DNA of 64,000 bases from Trichoplax sp. H2. Lineage: Eukaryota; Placozoa; Uniplacotomia; Trichoplacea. The position numbers and the translations under genes are program-made. This document shows, piece by piece, positions 48,901-63,335 of the stretch. Below the pieces are notes generated by a model. That model ran no database searches, had not been told where the DNA came from, and was given only the letters and a program-made list of their open reading frames with translations. The first letter of the stretch is position 1. The number at the start of each line of letters is the position of its first letter. The stretch covers positions 145,929-209,928 of the forward strand of contig NOWV01000133.1 of NCBI GenBank assembly GCA_003344405.1, read 5' to 3'.

Positions 48901-51900
48901 GTAGGACTTGACATTTTGATATGTCTAACAAATAATATCAAATTCAAGAATTTTAGTAGGATTGATGCTTATTAAAGCGAAATTATGTCCCGAGTCATAA
49001 TTAAATATCCATAATTGTTTAAGGGCTTATATCAAATCAGTGAAGATTTTCCATACAAGTGTAGAGATAGATTGCTCAGATAAAACCTTAATTGTTAATA
49101 TTTTCGATAAAGGTAACAATTATCAATTTTACAGAATCATTTTCAGGTAGATTTTACATTCGCTATAAACATCACTATGGTTGAAAGTTAATAAATTACT
49201 ACGTTAAATCCAATATTAAAATATTCAGCTCACCTGAGTTTTCTGTGAGTAATATTTATTACAAGAAAAATTGAAGCGCAAATTATAGCTAATACAGCCA
49301 GAACAGTCATGGCAAGAAAAGTTGCTCTTGAAATTCCAATAATACTATCCTCGGTTTTTACTTGATCTGCTGGTACACCTCCACCTGCGATATCGCAAAA
49401 AAGAAATAGAAATTATGTCGAGAGCAAGTAATCTTAACAGGATAAAATTAATCCATCAATAGAAGTTATGAAACGACCATATTAAATACGCTTATTATCA
49501 CTAAAAGGATAATTACTGATTCATGGGCGGTAACACATAACAGATTTCTCGTATTTACTCTAACCAACTTGATGACAGTTTGCCTTACAATCAACGGAAC
49601 GCAATCTACAACACAAATATCACACTTACTAATCCAATAAATTTCATCTTCTTTGATATTCATTTTCTCTGTGAGACCAAAATGTGTCCCAACTTGGACA
49701 ATTTTTGACTGATTATTCTTGACTATAGTTCATCATTAAATACAGAATTAGTATTAAAGAAAAGTAAGCTTATACCCTCAATTGAGAGATAAATAAGGAA
49801 TACTATCAGTATTAACAACTACAGTATCGCTAATTCTTGATAATCATGTAGACTTTCCGATAACAATTGGTAGTTTGTAATCATTTATACTTTGGCATTG
49901 GTAAATTCCAACGTCAGTTATTCGAGCTCCGTCAGTGAAACGAACTGGTCCCTATAGAACAACAATATAAAATTACCTTAGTAATTGATATAAAGTATGA
50001 AACTGTTGCACATTGAAGTCTACAACGCATACTTACACTAATTCCAATAAAATTTGTGTTTGACATTTCATTAAATAAAATACTTCTTATAAAGTTATTT
50101 TTATAATGAAAATCAGATAATGTACTTCCACTTTCTTTAAGAATATTCTCAGTTTTGTTTAAAGCCAATGCCAATGCCCACATTGCATCATAACCATTTA
50201 TTTGAAAATACTTATAAAGTGAAGGTGGCCGTTGAACATAACTGTAGTAGTGCTCCATGTATTGGGATGAATTCTAATAGCATTTCAAAGTATAACATAT
50301 AGATACATAAAAACATACAGTAAATATTTTAGTCAATTAGATGTAGTAAGCTACATGAATCTGGAATTTAACATCAAAGAAACAAGCCTTTATTTTATCT
50401 ATGCCAAATTATATAAAGTTATTAATCAGATAGATTTTTGTTATCACATTCGTGTTATACAGCAATCTATTTTGGCAGCGAAAAATTCGATATAAACTCC
50501 TTACAACAGACAACATCTACTTTACGATCCAGCAGACTCGCTGTTGTTAATCAAATTAAGAGCTGATGTAAGAAGGTACAGTAGAATTAGCAGATTTAAT
50601 GCATATTCCAAGAAGGTATAATAGTTGATATTAACACCTATTCAGAAACGGAATTGTAAGTTTGGATATTAGATTAGCATCAACATGTAAAATGTTTTAG
50701 TAATACGTGATTAGTTATGCGTAAATTTCTCACAGAATTGTAACTTATGGAAATTTTACAACAGGATTATTACTTTCTACTAACTATATTGGTTAGTCAG
50801 TGATAGCCTCATTGTCAATTAATAATTACTTTTAGTCTATAAATTAGTAATTATAAATTAGCCTTTTTTGACAATATTCAGAACTATTGAGCCTTTAGAT
50901 ATATATTCCTGAGTACCGTTGCAATATTTTCATCTATTTTGTTAATTTTTCCTATTTTCTATTACCAATAGATGAGTGCTAATCATCAAATCTCATTAAC
51001 TGCCATAATACTGCTCTGTAGATATTATATGGAGTGATAATCATATAGTCTATGAATTACGTGCATTGTGAAGAAGTTTGATCATAATTTAGCAACAGTT
51101 AGTATTACAGGCGTCATTATATACAGAGTAGCATAGAGTCGTTTACGTAGTGATAAAAAATTTTCAAGCATGATTGACTTACCATGCCAGAGATTGTGTT
51201 TGGATTAAGGCCCAATTTGATATTATTAAAAGTAAAATAGTTTGTTAAAACTTGTTCAATTTCAGCGATAGAGCAGTTCACATTCCCTTGTCCGAGATTG
51301 GATTTCCACCAATCCGTATTATGCCCATATGTAATAAACCAAATATAATGAGGCCCGTATAAACCTTGATGATAGGCCTGAAAGCAAGTATCAAAACCAT
51401 TATGAGAAATTACTATGTAATCACGGGTCATTCACTAACGTAATACGTCGATGCTACCTGTAATTAATCTTTTATTCCTTACTATTTTAGAAATCGAAGA
51501 ATATGAAAAACTGAACATTTGTTCGGTATAGATGTAGCATATCATTTTTGATATTCAAATTAAAATGCTGCTATGTTATCCCAATAGAATCAGTCAGATA
51601 AGCCTACAAATAAATTTATTACAGATTTCGTTTACTGGCTATCAAATACTACAAGACATTCATGAGATAGTTATAGATTTCAAAATATGGCATTGTAATT
51701 TTACGATGTAGATCTCGCAATTCACTCAGGTAGCACAAACCGTAAAAATGCCAGTAGCATCGAAATACGCGAATTATCTATGATACTTCACTAAATACTA
51801 AAGCCTTTGATAATTTTTAGGACACTAATAAGACCCGCTTATTTATTTACAATCGCTAAAAATATCCATAACTTATTCCACAATCTATGCAATACGCCAA

Positions 51901-54900
51901 CAGTAAGCCGCGATGTAAATTAGTTAGAAATCCAAAGTCTATAATTAGCCCTACTACTGTACCATATCATTAAAATTTAATTATTATATTTTTTATCTCA
52001 AATTTGAATAATTGCATTATTGATCCTACCTGACAAATAACTCTAATAGAGTTTTCTGTACTAGCGAAAAGCAAAATAATTCTTGCACCTTTTTCCTACA
52101 AAAATTAATCATCGTCACCATTATAACACAATAAAATTGCAACAATAAGTATAGGATTGAACTAATATCAAATGATGAGACAATATTCATATTAAACTTC
52201 TAAATGTCTACAATAAAATCGTGCATTACCGTCAGTTCTATCGTTATACTGTATTTTATATTTCGTCTTACTATAGTAGACTGATCAAAATGCATATTTT
52301 AGTCTTAGAAGAGTTACTTTACTGTGTAAAGCCACTAATCAAATACTTGTAATAATTGTCTTTTTAATTATCAAATTTTGAAATTACTGGTAGAATTCAT
52401 CAAACGTAAATATCATACGTTATAAGTGATTGTAAAAAACTTATTTATTGGCGAGAAAGTGGTTATAAATATCATTAATTTCATTTTATTAATCTCATTT
52501 CCGTACCTTAATACTTTTAACCTGAGCGACAGGATCTGTTACAAATGCTTCAGAAGTAACCAATGTGATATTTTGAGCAATGGCATCTGCAATAAAGTTT
52601 TTGGCAGACTAGATATTATAATAAGAAATAAGATAGGTCAGCAATTCATTGATTATAGGCGTAAACTTACACATATCCATTTTTAATAGGTTCTGTAGCA
52701 CAATGACAAATACATGCTTAATAATTTAAATATCCCGATGATAGATCTAATAGAATAGTATACAGTAGAAAAAATATTTTGATATTTACATCCTACCAAT
52801 TTTTATGTTCAATGTTTGGGTACAATAATCCTATTTTATGGCAGCATCTACTGTGATGTAAAACTAATAAATAGCTTTCCAGTACCTTATGCTACTGTGA
52901 TGGAGGGTTCAATATCTCAGAGGATTGATATTTAGTCGCCATTTACAATTATTACACCAAAGGGTTTATAAAAGTTATGCTTTATTGTAGGTTAGTAATG
53001 TGAAGTACAGTGAGGTAGTTACGGTAGATCAGCGTGCAAGCTGTCGTGAGTAACGAGTAGAAGTATTAGACTGTGAGAGACTAACTAGAAGACTAACTGA
53101 GAAGCTAACGAACTCTGAGGTAGAAATCGCCGATATTTATAGTTTTAAAGATAGAGCACATGCAGAGAATAAGATTGTGGAATTAGATACAACATATACC
53201 ATAACAGGTTACAAAATAGCAGATGATTGTAGAAAACAGCGAGTACCTTAATAACTAAATACAGTAGTCTATATATGAATGTAGAGTAAGCGGACGGTAG
53301 ATCTGTCTAAATATAAGAGCAATACAACATGTCTATATTTAAGGATAGAATATAGTTACAGTATATTCTAAATACACTACGGCTACATTGCGCAATTTAT
53401 CTATCTGATAGCAAGCAGCAGATATGATCACGAAGGTATTCGGAACACTTGATATACTAATATGCCCTATCTTAAAATCTATTAATAGCTAACTTCTAAG
53501 CCATTAGTATATTAACAGTAATTTAATACCGGTAACGTATCCATGATACTTGCGCTTATTTAATGCATTATATTTCAATATACAGTATTTAAGATATCTG
53601 TTAGTAATAATTCAAGCCAAAAAATCATTTTTGTACTCATTTATGGTATTATACAGAAGAAAATTACATTTGTCACAAATCATTAATTCGAACAGTTATT
53701 ATAACAAATTCTGTCTTCATTCATTAATTGCAGTATGAATAATACTTTGAAATTTAATTCATGTAAGACACCTACCGTTTCGTCAGTTTCTTCAATGTAA
53801 TGGATGGTAGCAACACGGGTCCAGTTGTAGCGTTTTAAAAGGGCAATTCTAATTTGGTTCAGGGTAATATCCGTAGTTTCCGTTGTGAAAAAGTGAGGAT
53901 ATGTGGCTCTGTTTATTAGAGCAGCTGATGAAACTCCACTAGCTATCTATTAAAGCAGATTAAGTAGATCATACAATTAATTATAAGAGTTTCAGATATC
54001 CTATAATCCAGTTAAAATATCGTACTACCTCCGCTTTCAATAGTAATTCAACTAAGATTACAACGTGCTACCTCGCATTGGTCTACAGTACATATTCATT
54101 TAAGTGCAATAATAATACCTCCTTTTTGAACTTAAGCTTAGTAGCACTATTCCAAACTAAAAGTATTCAGTGACAGCTGTTAGCCGTTGAATGAATAATG
54201 TAGCGATATAGTAAACCGAAATGTACTAAAATTATGAAATATCAATTTTACCGTTATCAAATTCCAATATTTAGCGATCGATGCAACAGGTTTCGCACAA
54301 ATGCTAGTCAATGGACCGAAGGTGGCAATTTTAATAGGTCCAGTTGTGACAGCGTCGAAGAAGGATTTGGTTGTCACCCAAGTTTTATACTGAAAAGAAA
54401 TTGATTACTGAGAACATATTTTTATATATAAAAGCATGACAGACCAGTAAAATAGATAGACGTCTATGTCCTAGCGAACTGTATAAACGTGGAATGCCGT
54501 CATAAATTGCAAGATAAAGATTTCTTGTAAACAACATACTCAAATACCATTATTAACAATTTAAAAATTGATTAAATGTATTGCTAAGAAAATTAAAATA
54601 TTAATCTTAACTTAACTCAGGGATCTCAGAACCTAAGTTATGCTAACTGATCAGTTATATCTTAAGAAGTTCTATTCCTTAATCAGAATTTGCATCAACT
54701 GTGTTACAACCGCATACATCAAGCTGCTATGGAGATCGCTATAATTTTGTTTGCGCCATATTCGAATATAAATTTTATATATCAAGGACTACTGCAATCC
54801 CGTAAATATAAGTACATATGAAAAGGCTCGTACATATATAAAGTTTATTTTATTCTAGCAGCCTTTAGTTATATCATCCATTATCATTCACCCAGCAGCT

Positions 54901-57552
54901 GAACAAACGAATATAACATGTAACACATTTAAATATATTGATTTAAAAATTATAATATATCTTAGTGATGATAGTTAACTCAATGCATAAAACTCATTAA
55001 CTAATTAAGTTATTAAAGTATGTTCCATAAAAGCGATTCTTCATAAAGGACTTGAGTAGCCGATTAGGTGATCAGAACCAAACAGTGGAAATTGAGCTAA
55101 AAAGCTAACAGTTAACCAGCATAGTATGCGCGTTGATAAAAAAGGTGTCTGTAGGATAAAAGGTAACGTAGTACTGATTATATCAGTACAGAGACTAATA
55201 CGTGAAGAGTAGATCTATAGTATTCCCTATGCAGTGGATTGCAACACATGAGGAAGAGAACATCTACTATCTTTAATTTAAAGCTACTGACTATACTATT
55301 GAAATCTGATATCATCTTCGAGGAAGGCATTCTTTCATCTACTGAATACAATAGCGCATATAGTAACTACACTCACTACCCTTGTTATAAAACCTAAATA
55401 AACAGTAAATGTTTAGAAAAGATCCATGTATTCATCGTCAAAGGATTACAGTGACACAGTGGAGACTAATACCTTATCTAGTCATATAAAAACAAATTAT
55501 GGCACGGAAGTTTGAAAATCCATAATCACCTGTCTTTCAAATGGTAAAACATATAACTAATATGTTCATCATTGAAAGATTACCGAGATATGTATGAAGG
55601 TAATGCCTAAGCTTGTAATAAAGCAATAAATTGTCATACTAGTAAAGACTGAAAATTATAAGCACCTGTCTTCCGGACGGTAAAATATGTAACTAATGTG
55701 GTCCGCGATATATAAGAGGGTAATGCTAAATCTAGTTATAATGGAATAAATTGTCACACTAAAGTCTGATAATTATGAGCACCAACCTTTCGAACAGTAA
55801 AGCATACAACTATATACTTATTGAAACTACATTATACGACTGTGATGTACCGAAATGAATATTCGCGAATTTCAGTTTATACTATGAAATTGATCGCTGT
55901 TAGAGAGGAACAAGTCCTTCCACATTAGTGGACTTCCTGAATAATGCAGTGATACTGAATTTAAATTTATTCTGCTCAATAAGGACGTTGATTTACTTCT
56001 AGAAATCCTTAAATTGAGAAACAAACCAAAGGGCACAGCCCATCAACCTACATGTATATGTATAAAATGAAGTGGAATCTAGAGCACTGAAATCGAATTA
56101 GCCTGCGGATACTGCGTTAAGTATATTTAGTAAAGATATTTAACTTCCCATTTCCATAAAAGCATGAAATGAAAAGGTGAAATTATTGTTATGTTCTCTT
56201 CATTGGTGCATCAGATCTTATCTCGATAGAAACCTGTACACGGACAAGCCATGAATTAACCATAACACAAAAATTTAGACTTGCAGGCGATAACAATTAT
56301 TATATGATCGATTATAATTATGTCATACGAGAACAAAAAAAACTCAATTATTTATCATTCTGCTGGAGATGCTTTACTCATCCTAAAATAATTCAATTTA
56401 CTCCTACGGTTTTTTGAATAGATTACTGTAATAAAAAGTAAGAAAAATTATAAACTGCTTTTCCATTTATTCTGGAATCAAATGATTATTGGTAAAACTT
56501 TTGATTTCAATGCCCGAAAGCATTAAGCATAATTAATAATGAAAATGTCATTTACGCCTTTATACAATACCAACTTAAAATCTTATTGACGTTGAATTTA
56601 TTTGACTACTGGGCTTACGGCGCCTAGATAGATTCCCTTACCATAAAGCGAATCGATACTGAAATTAACTAAGTATTATTTCTCTATTCGTAATTAAAAG
56701 ATGAATCAAGTTTTACCAAATTTGCCGCACAAAAATGCTTAAAGATATGCTCTATATTGAATGATTGAAATTACTATTTTCATTCTTGGACTCCCACATG
56801 ATAGTTATCATGTTGGCCAATTCATATTAAAAACCAGAATAGACGATACTTTAATGTCTATTCTCCCCCACATTCTAGAACTTGTGAATTATTTCTAATC
56901 TGTCACAACTGCGTCTTCTAGAAATTATTGGTAAATTGTGTCCATTGCTAGACCTTCACAGGTTAATAAGGCAAAAGATAATCTTAAATTGTTTACAAAT
57001 CCATTTTCTAGACACCCAGTATTTAACGGATATACTCAGTTAAAGCGATATTAATAGAATGCATTTAATATAATTGCCATGATGCAATTTCAAAGCCCGA
57101 TGGCTATAATAAAGATAGCTCTATGATACATTGCATCATTTCAAAGCTAATCTTGATAAATTTGAATTAATGCAACAACATAAATACTGGTATGAGAAAA
57201 CATTAGCTCAGGTCTCTCTCTTAATTATTTCCTCGCTCCATTAGAACACAGGATACTAAATGATTTTGCTAATACCGAATACTTAAACGGTGACCTATTT
57301 TTTAACAATAATACCTACCTCCGTATCCCATACATCCATGGAAAGTTTATATTCAGGCAAAATATCGGATCTATTATTGATATCTAGGATAGCCAGTCTA
57401 CCAGCATCCAATGTCATTTTTCCAAGAAATGTAATGTACGTGTTACTTAATGGCAGAAAGCCCGCAATTGTTAGAGTTTTATTCTTGGCTGCAACAGTCA
57501 AGGAGAAGCTTGCTGTGAAGAGTATTATTATACTGCACCATAAAACCTTCAT
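45939..57552 (-). CDS. GABA-B-like class C G-protein-coupled receptor
   Basis: Exons: 57319-57552 (ATG, signal peptide, then LTIAGFLPL), 54252-54389, 53776-53946, 52507-52608, 52030-52095, 51183-51377, 50037-50273, about 49854-49951, about 49630-49708, 49234-49384 (TM1), 48684-48924 (TM2-3), 48453-48575 (TM4), 47495-47830 (TM5-7), 46847-46999, 45939-46013 (tail, stop). About 795 residues. The periplasmic-binding-protein-like ligand domain shows GRLAILDINN, TTGPIKIATFGPLTS, IAKYWNLIT and AYHQGLYGPHYIWF, as in GABA-B receptors. The membrane part shows GVPADQV, CAVRVWLLSVGF, WELIDPL, FLAWETRHV, DSHYIGLSIYN and LVFVPK, all class hallmarks; no cysteine-rich domain is present, again GABA-B-like. 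It should act at the cell surface through G proteins; the ligand is not certain. The exon 8/9 join is not resolved by GT-AG rules. Confidence 0.88.
54390..57318. other. Large first intron of the receptor gene
   Basis: The 2.9-kb intron between the signal-peptide exon and the second ligand-domain exon. The codon phase is 0 on both sides and the encoded sequence is continuous with GABA-B relatives, so no exon seems to be missing. It carries the tandem repeat at about 55512-55820. Confidence 0.6.
55512..55820. repeat. Tandem repeat, two and a half units of about 120-140 bp
   Basis: Units begin near 55512 (tgaaaatccataatcacctg), 55649 (tgaaaattataagcacctg) and 55767 (tgataattatgagcacca). Shared later blocks: GGTAAAAYATRTAACTAAT, GGTAATGCYTAA and AATAAATTGTCAYACTA. 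Located within the receptor's first intron. Noncoding. Confidence 0.6.
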
Positions 57553-60500
57553 AGTGGCAATTCCGAGTTATATAAATTTAGATTCCCAAAGTGATGATCG
57601 TTGATTAGAATTAAAAGTAGGTTACGAAGATACAATCGCTCGCTTTAACTTGTCCGTAATATTCCTACGCAAATCCCCAACGTCTACTACAAGTTGAACT
57701 AATATTACAGTAATAACGGAATTCGATTGCAATTGTACTGTCACAAATATGCATTAATGCCTACAATAATAGCTTAAAATTTGAAGGTTACTTGATTCCT
57801 TATTGTACAGTGCTAAAATAAAGGGTTTATCCATTCGAAATAAAGCAGTATATTGTTGTATTCCAGTAATCTATATTTATCGATATAATACGTAATAATT
57901 ATAAAGAACGCGAATCTTTACAATATCACAATAGTTTTTTTCGGCTACAAGTATATTCAGCTATTCATAAGGAAAAGCTGGTTATTATCTACCGCGGTTA
58001 CAATCAATCATATAGCTTAATTTAGCAGGTAATTTTGCTGGCTTTGTACTTAAACACAATATCCTAAACAAAATCAAAAATTGATATCCATGAATTAATC
58101 ATAAAATGGAATAATATTACCTGCAAGGCTTACTTTATTGTTTTATTTTTACATTATAGAAAAAACTATATCTTGTGGCGAACGAAAGTATAAATTAGTT
58201 ATGTTAAGCTTACATCATTATTAAAAAAATTTAGAGTCTATGTGATAATAGATTGATGTCAATCTGTCTTCTTAATACAGGATTTCATGAGGCAAAGGAA
58301 TCGAATAATCTAAAAGGACGCGTTGAACTCGTAAGGTATATCCGCATAAAAATTGGAAAGATTTCTCTCAAATATCTAAACACAATTTATTGTGTTAAAG
58401 AGCAATAAAATAGTGAAAATAATATTTTCGCAAGTTTTCAGGTTGTAGACGAGAGACTTGAAAATTTACTCTCTCGCCTTGGAAGTCAGTCCAATTATTA
58501 GTTTCAAATTGCAACAGCTTTAGCCAAAAAATTTGCTATCTTTTGGTCTAAAAGTACTTGTCGAATTTAATATTTACTATATTATGCAAGAAAAATTTAA
58601 TCAGCTTTTCAAATTTCTTGTCTCAGAATTAGCTAATATTTGGTTGTATGATAATAATTCGTGTAATCAACTCTTAAGAGAGAATCAATTCCAGCAGGAT
58701 AGGCATCACAGAAGAAGTAAAACAAATGAATTTACTTCGTATTATTACAGAAACAACAAAATAAAACTGATCCAATAGATAGCAAAGCTGCCGAACTGTC
58801 AATAAGTTTTGATGGTGATGTCAATGCTGATCAATAAGTCAATAATAAATAGGAATGGATAATAGATTTAGTCAAAAGAAATTTTACATAACTGAATCTT
58901 GAATATTACAATAAGCACATAAACAGAATATATTAAGGATCAAGTATTCAATTTGCTATTTATATGAAAGTAGATTACGGCTGAGGGCAAGCTAATGGAT
59001 TATAGAAATTTATCGCCATTACCACTTATAATACGATTGTACAAAAATCGCACTTTCATTATAACCTACAGTAGATTAATTCTATGTTATTCTTGCACAA
59101 ACATAATCTTTCAACAACGAGTGACTCTCAAATTTATTGTCGATAAGCAGGCTGCAACTGCCAATTATAAATGCATTGAGAGCCTGTATCAAATGATATT
59201 CAGAGGTAATTTCCTGTCGGATATTAATGAAATAATACAATAATTTGGCTATCATATATTATTAATGCACCTAGAGTTATTGATCATTAATTACGAAAAC
59301 ATATATAGAACCTTTTGAAACCTCTTCACTTTATTGTATCTAAACATCTCGAGGTGATCATGTAACACCTATCTAGATCTCTATTTAATATTCTTCGCCA
59401 TTCCATCACCAAGATATCATAGTTTTACATAAATAGCTCTTAACATGGATGCGAATTAGAGGCCTATGTAATTGCCTAAGAAAAATGCCTAGGATCCCTG
59501 ATAATCCTGATTGTTATGCCACAAAACTGTTTCATTTTTAATAAGTACCTAGTTGCTGTAAAATTATTAACCTTTAGCTTTAAAACACTCGCTTATTATC
59601 AGTATTATTGCTTAAACATTAACAACGAATGGGTGTATATATCTTGTTAGACACTTATTAGAATTATGAATAGGAATAATACTAATAATCAACAGACACA
59701 AACGGTAGAGTGGACTGTTAACTAAGTTTTCTTTAATATACTTATAATTCACGAAATAATTTATGTACTGACGGTATTTAATTACCAGCCCATTTCTCTG
59801 AATTGCATTAAGAATTAAATCCTTTAATCATTTAAAATGTAAACAGCTTTTTAAATCTATTATTATCTAAATACAAAAATACGGACGGCCCAGATAGCTA
59901 TAATTTCCTTAATATTCGTACCCGCTATAGCCTAAAATCATTGCCATCCCTGCAATATCTTCAAAACTAACTCTTTACCTATGCCTTTGCTACGCATTCG
60001 ATTATTACCAATTTCTCAAGTACTACGCTAAAATGGATACAAATCATCATCGGGCCGATACTAGATCTTCCAAGACTATTTCATCGCATTGTAAGACAAT
60101 AAAATAATAATTTAATAAATTGATTGATCCATAATCAAACATTTACCGTATTCTATCCAATAATCTGCTATTATAATTTTTTAGCGATAGTCTACTAACT
60201 TACAACAGTCCATTTCACGTATTATATAGATGCAATAGCTAAATTAATTTTTGAATCCATTAGAGTAGATTGAGCTAGGCTAAGCCATATGATAATGGCC
60301 AAGCCAACATTTCAGATATTATTATTCCTTCAAGCTAAACATATGTTAATATCCATACATTTTTTATTGTTAAAATCAGGTAAATAAAAATAAGAATGAA
60401 GACGATGAGCCTAGTAGGCTACGCATACATTATCAAGTGATATTTACTAATCAATACTCGTATTGAGAACATTACTTAAAATAGAAAATAATTGACGTAT

Positions 60501-61779
60501 GAGATAAGTTTCAACATCAATACAATCAAAATATCCTTTACGATACCTTAATCTTATTGATATTTAAAATTCATCCTAAAGAATCAATTTAGCTACTCAG
60601 TTACAACAATAATGAATTATACGAATAACTTACGGCTGGATAAGAAGATTAATGAGCATTTATTATATCGTAATTATCTAAAATATAATATTCCGTGTAT
60701 CGTTAATAGATAATATTTTCCATTATAAAATAGCTTCAGGGTATTGATTTAAGGACTATTATGCTTTTAGTTTCAGTAAACCGGAATAAAATGATTTTAT
60801 TTTCTGAAATGGCTAAAACTAGCTATCTTTGCTGCAATATGCTAATTATTTTCCTGAAATAGGAGTTTTAATATTGCCCTAGCACCTACAAAGAACGTTT
60901 CGTTTTGCAATAGTGTAGTAAGAATCCAGCAAAATGCGATTCTAAAATATCATAAACTTGATAAGAATATATCTTACACGAACCTAATGCCATTATTTCT
61001 GCAAATATTAGGCTGACTTATAATATTAATGTGGTAACATTTTATTAATCATATTAGATGATGTTCTTAATCACAAAGATAGAATTTATGGCTTAAATGA
61101 GCTATTGACTCTAGACTTAAAGCCTAGAGGTGCGACTCCTTCATTTTCTTTATAATTGTAAAGGTTGCACTCTGAATTTTATTACGAATGATCTTTTGTT
61201 GAAAAAAGAATTAGAAATATTCATAAAATTAGGAAACTGCTGATATTCATTACATATTTCTGAAGTCAAATGCTCATTAGACCATTATTCTATTTCCAGT
61301 CTTCATTCTTGTTCAACATCTATACCTATTTCAGCTTTAACCTAGCCAAAGCCTTAGACATTTCAGCTATAAAATTACTCCTTATTACAACAAAATCAGA
61401 TTTAAACAGCCATTATCGCTTGTCATAGCAGCTAATTAAGCTAGTTCAATAAATAACTTTATATATAATCGCACGAAATTATCCTTGATGAGATACAGTC
61501 AAGAAAACTAAGGGAGAAAAAGACCGCAAATGTAACTCTCATTGATCGTCAAGTATTCTAATGAATATTGTACCTTGCGGACTTTAATAATGAGAAATGT
61601 ACTAATAAAATATTTTATTGATATTGGAATGTGACTAAAAATTTGTTACTAGTGTAAAATATCGAGAAACTGAACGTGAACCATCTAGATATTCATAATT
61701 AGAACCGTAGTTCAATATTTTATACAAAGAAATAACACAGCCGTAATAGAAAGTGTACACTTTTGTATACTCGTACTAA

Positions 61780-61944
61780 TTTATTTTACTCGTAAAATGT
61801 CCTATCTTAATCTCACAGCCAGAAATTGCGATACTTACTCTAACCAAAGTATAGCAGTACCCGTTATTTTACTCGTAAAATGTACTATTCTGATTTCATA
61901 GCCATAAATTAGATACTTACTCTCAACGAAGTAAAACGGTAACA
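61780..61944. repeat. Two-unit tandem duplication, about 82 bp each
   Basis: TTATTTTACTCGTAAAATGT begins both units (near 61780 and 61862). Shared blocks continue with CTATYYTRATYTCAYAGCCA and GATACTTACTCT. The units differ at scattered bases. Noncoding. Confidence 0.65.
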
Positions 61945-62713
61945 GTAACTTAATACTATGATTAAAGAATTACTGTGGATTGACAACTAGTCATTTTATA
62001 AAAAACTTACCGTCTGTTACGGTGTTGCCTTACCATTAGAACAGTTTAATAAGTACAGTAGTAGCTAGTGCTGGGTAAGGTAAGTAATGCCTTAACGTGG
62101 ATGTTGTTTGTGATAGTTCATTAAATATCTGATATTGATTGTTATTGTGTGATAGATGGCAGTAAGATGATTCAAGTTCTAGTTGATGATAGTTGAATTA
62201 GACAACCTACGAGCTTAGATTAAGAATAAGTATGAGTAAGAGATTCAAAATATTTACTGATAGAAAAGCCATGCAAGGAACATCTCAGTTTGAGATGTTT
62301 CTCCTAGTAAGGCATAATTATAATACTATTGTTGTTTACAAATTAGACGGTTCCTATATAAACGGTAACATTGGAGTTGAGTGGTGTAGTAAAAAGTTGT
62401 AGATGTATCTTTGCTAATAAAAGTCTAATCTTTACAGTATTTGCTGTGTGTGTTTAACGTTAAGTAAAAGGGCGTTTAAGTCAGTAGCTACTTAAAAACT
62501 TTTACTGTATGTTACCTTGTAGCAGAAGTGAAATTGTGACACCATTATACCTAAATTGACGTCAGGTAATGTGAAAAATTTATTTCAGTCGTTTAATTGA
62601 TATCAAGAAACATCCTAAATACATATTAAAAGTATTTTTAGAAGCGAAATTAGTTTCCTTTATTATAATCGAATAAAACGTAATAGACAAATCTGATACC
62701 ATAAAATTACCAA

Positions 62714-62751
62714 GTAACGCTTGGCCATTACCGACATTGGCCAAGCGTTAC
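62714..62751. repeat. Perfect hairpin, 14-bp stem, 10-base loop
   Basis: GTAACGCTTGGCCA, loop TTACCGACAT, TGGCCAAGCGTTAC. The arms are perfectly complementary and much more G+C-rich than the neighbourhood, and a further TGGCCA follows at once. It may be the tip or core of a small inverted-repeat transposon. No coding context. Confidence 0.7.
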
Positions 62752-63335
62752 CTGGCCAATAAATTTCTGTTTTTTAACAGTATTAGATTAATACGTTTAC
62801 TATAGGATGTAAGCTTATGCTATATTATTTTGTATGGAATTGATTGCTTGTAAAAATAATCTAAGTCCGTTTATCCGGTTTATCTTAGCCGTTTTCGACT
62901 GATTATATGAGGTGAAAATTGAATTCACTCTCACGGATAGACGGAATAATAAACGTAGTTTTAAAATTACTCTCTCGGTTGTGACGATTTATTGCATATC
63001 ATAAGGATTTGCTTAACTTAAATAACTCAGATTAAGAGTTAGAGGTCGCGAACCTATAGTAATGGTAAAAGACTATTACTCGGTCATAACAATGTTATTT
63101 AAATCTGTGTTTCTAAACAAGATGATTGTAACTGTATGTAGTAGAGCTGAACAGTTACGATGAATATTATTTACTACATGAATCACAATTCAAATTCTGT
63201 AAATATAACGCTAAACTAATAGCTAGTATCAAAACAGGATATCGAATGTGCTTATAGAATTTAGTGATATTTTCTTACTAAAACCTTCGAGCTTAAATAT
63301 GTTATTAACAAAGTGTTAGGTAAAGCTATTCTTAC

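Larger units (their letters stand above)
57553..63335. other. Intergenic or intron of the upstream receptor; no exon recognised
   Basis: If the receptor exons at 63.3-63.9 kb continue downstream, their TM2-TM7 exons should lie here on the minus strand. I searched by eye for the motifs of the intact receptor (for example CAVRVWLL and FLAWETRHV equivalents) and found none. Small open frames (58533-58778, 58995-59243) have no recognised family. The stretch includes a tRNA-like fold at 61081-61149, a two-unit repeat at 61780-61944, a TATATAAA word at 62355 and a strong hairpin at 62714-62751. Confidence 0.45.

Noticed and set aside
58533-59243. Two open frames of about 80 codons each
   Set aside because: No recognised motif, biased AT-rich composition, no paralog in the window and no splice or promoter context.
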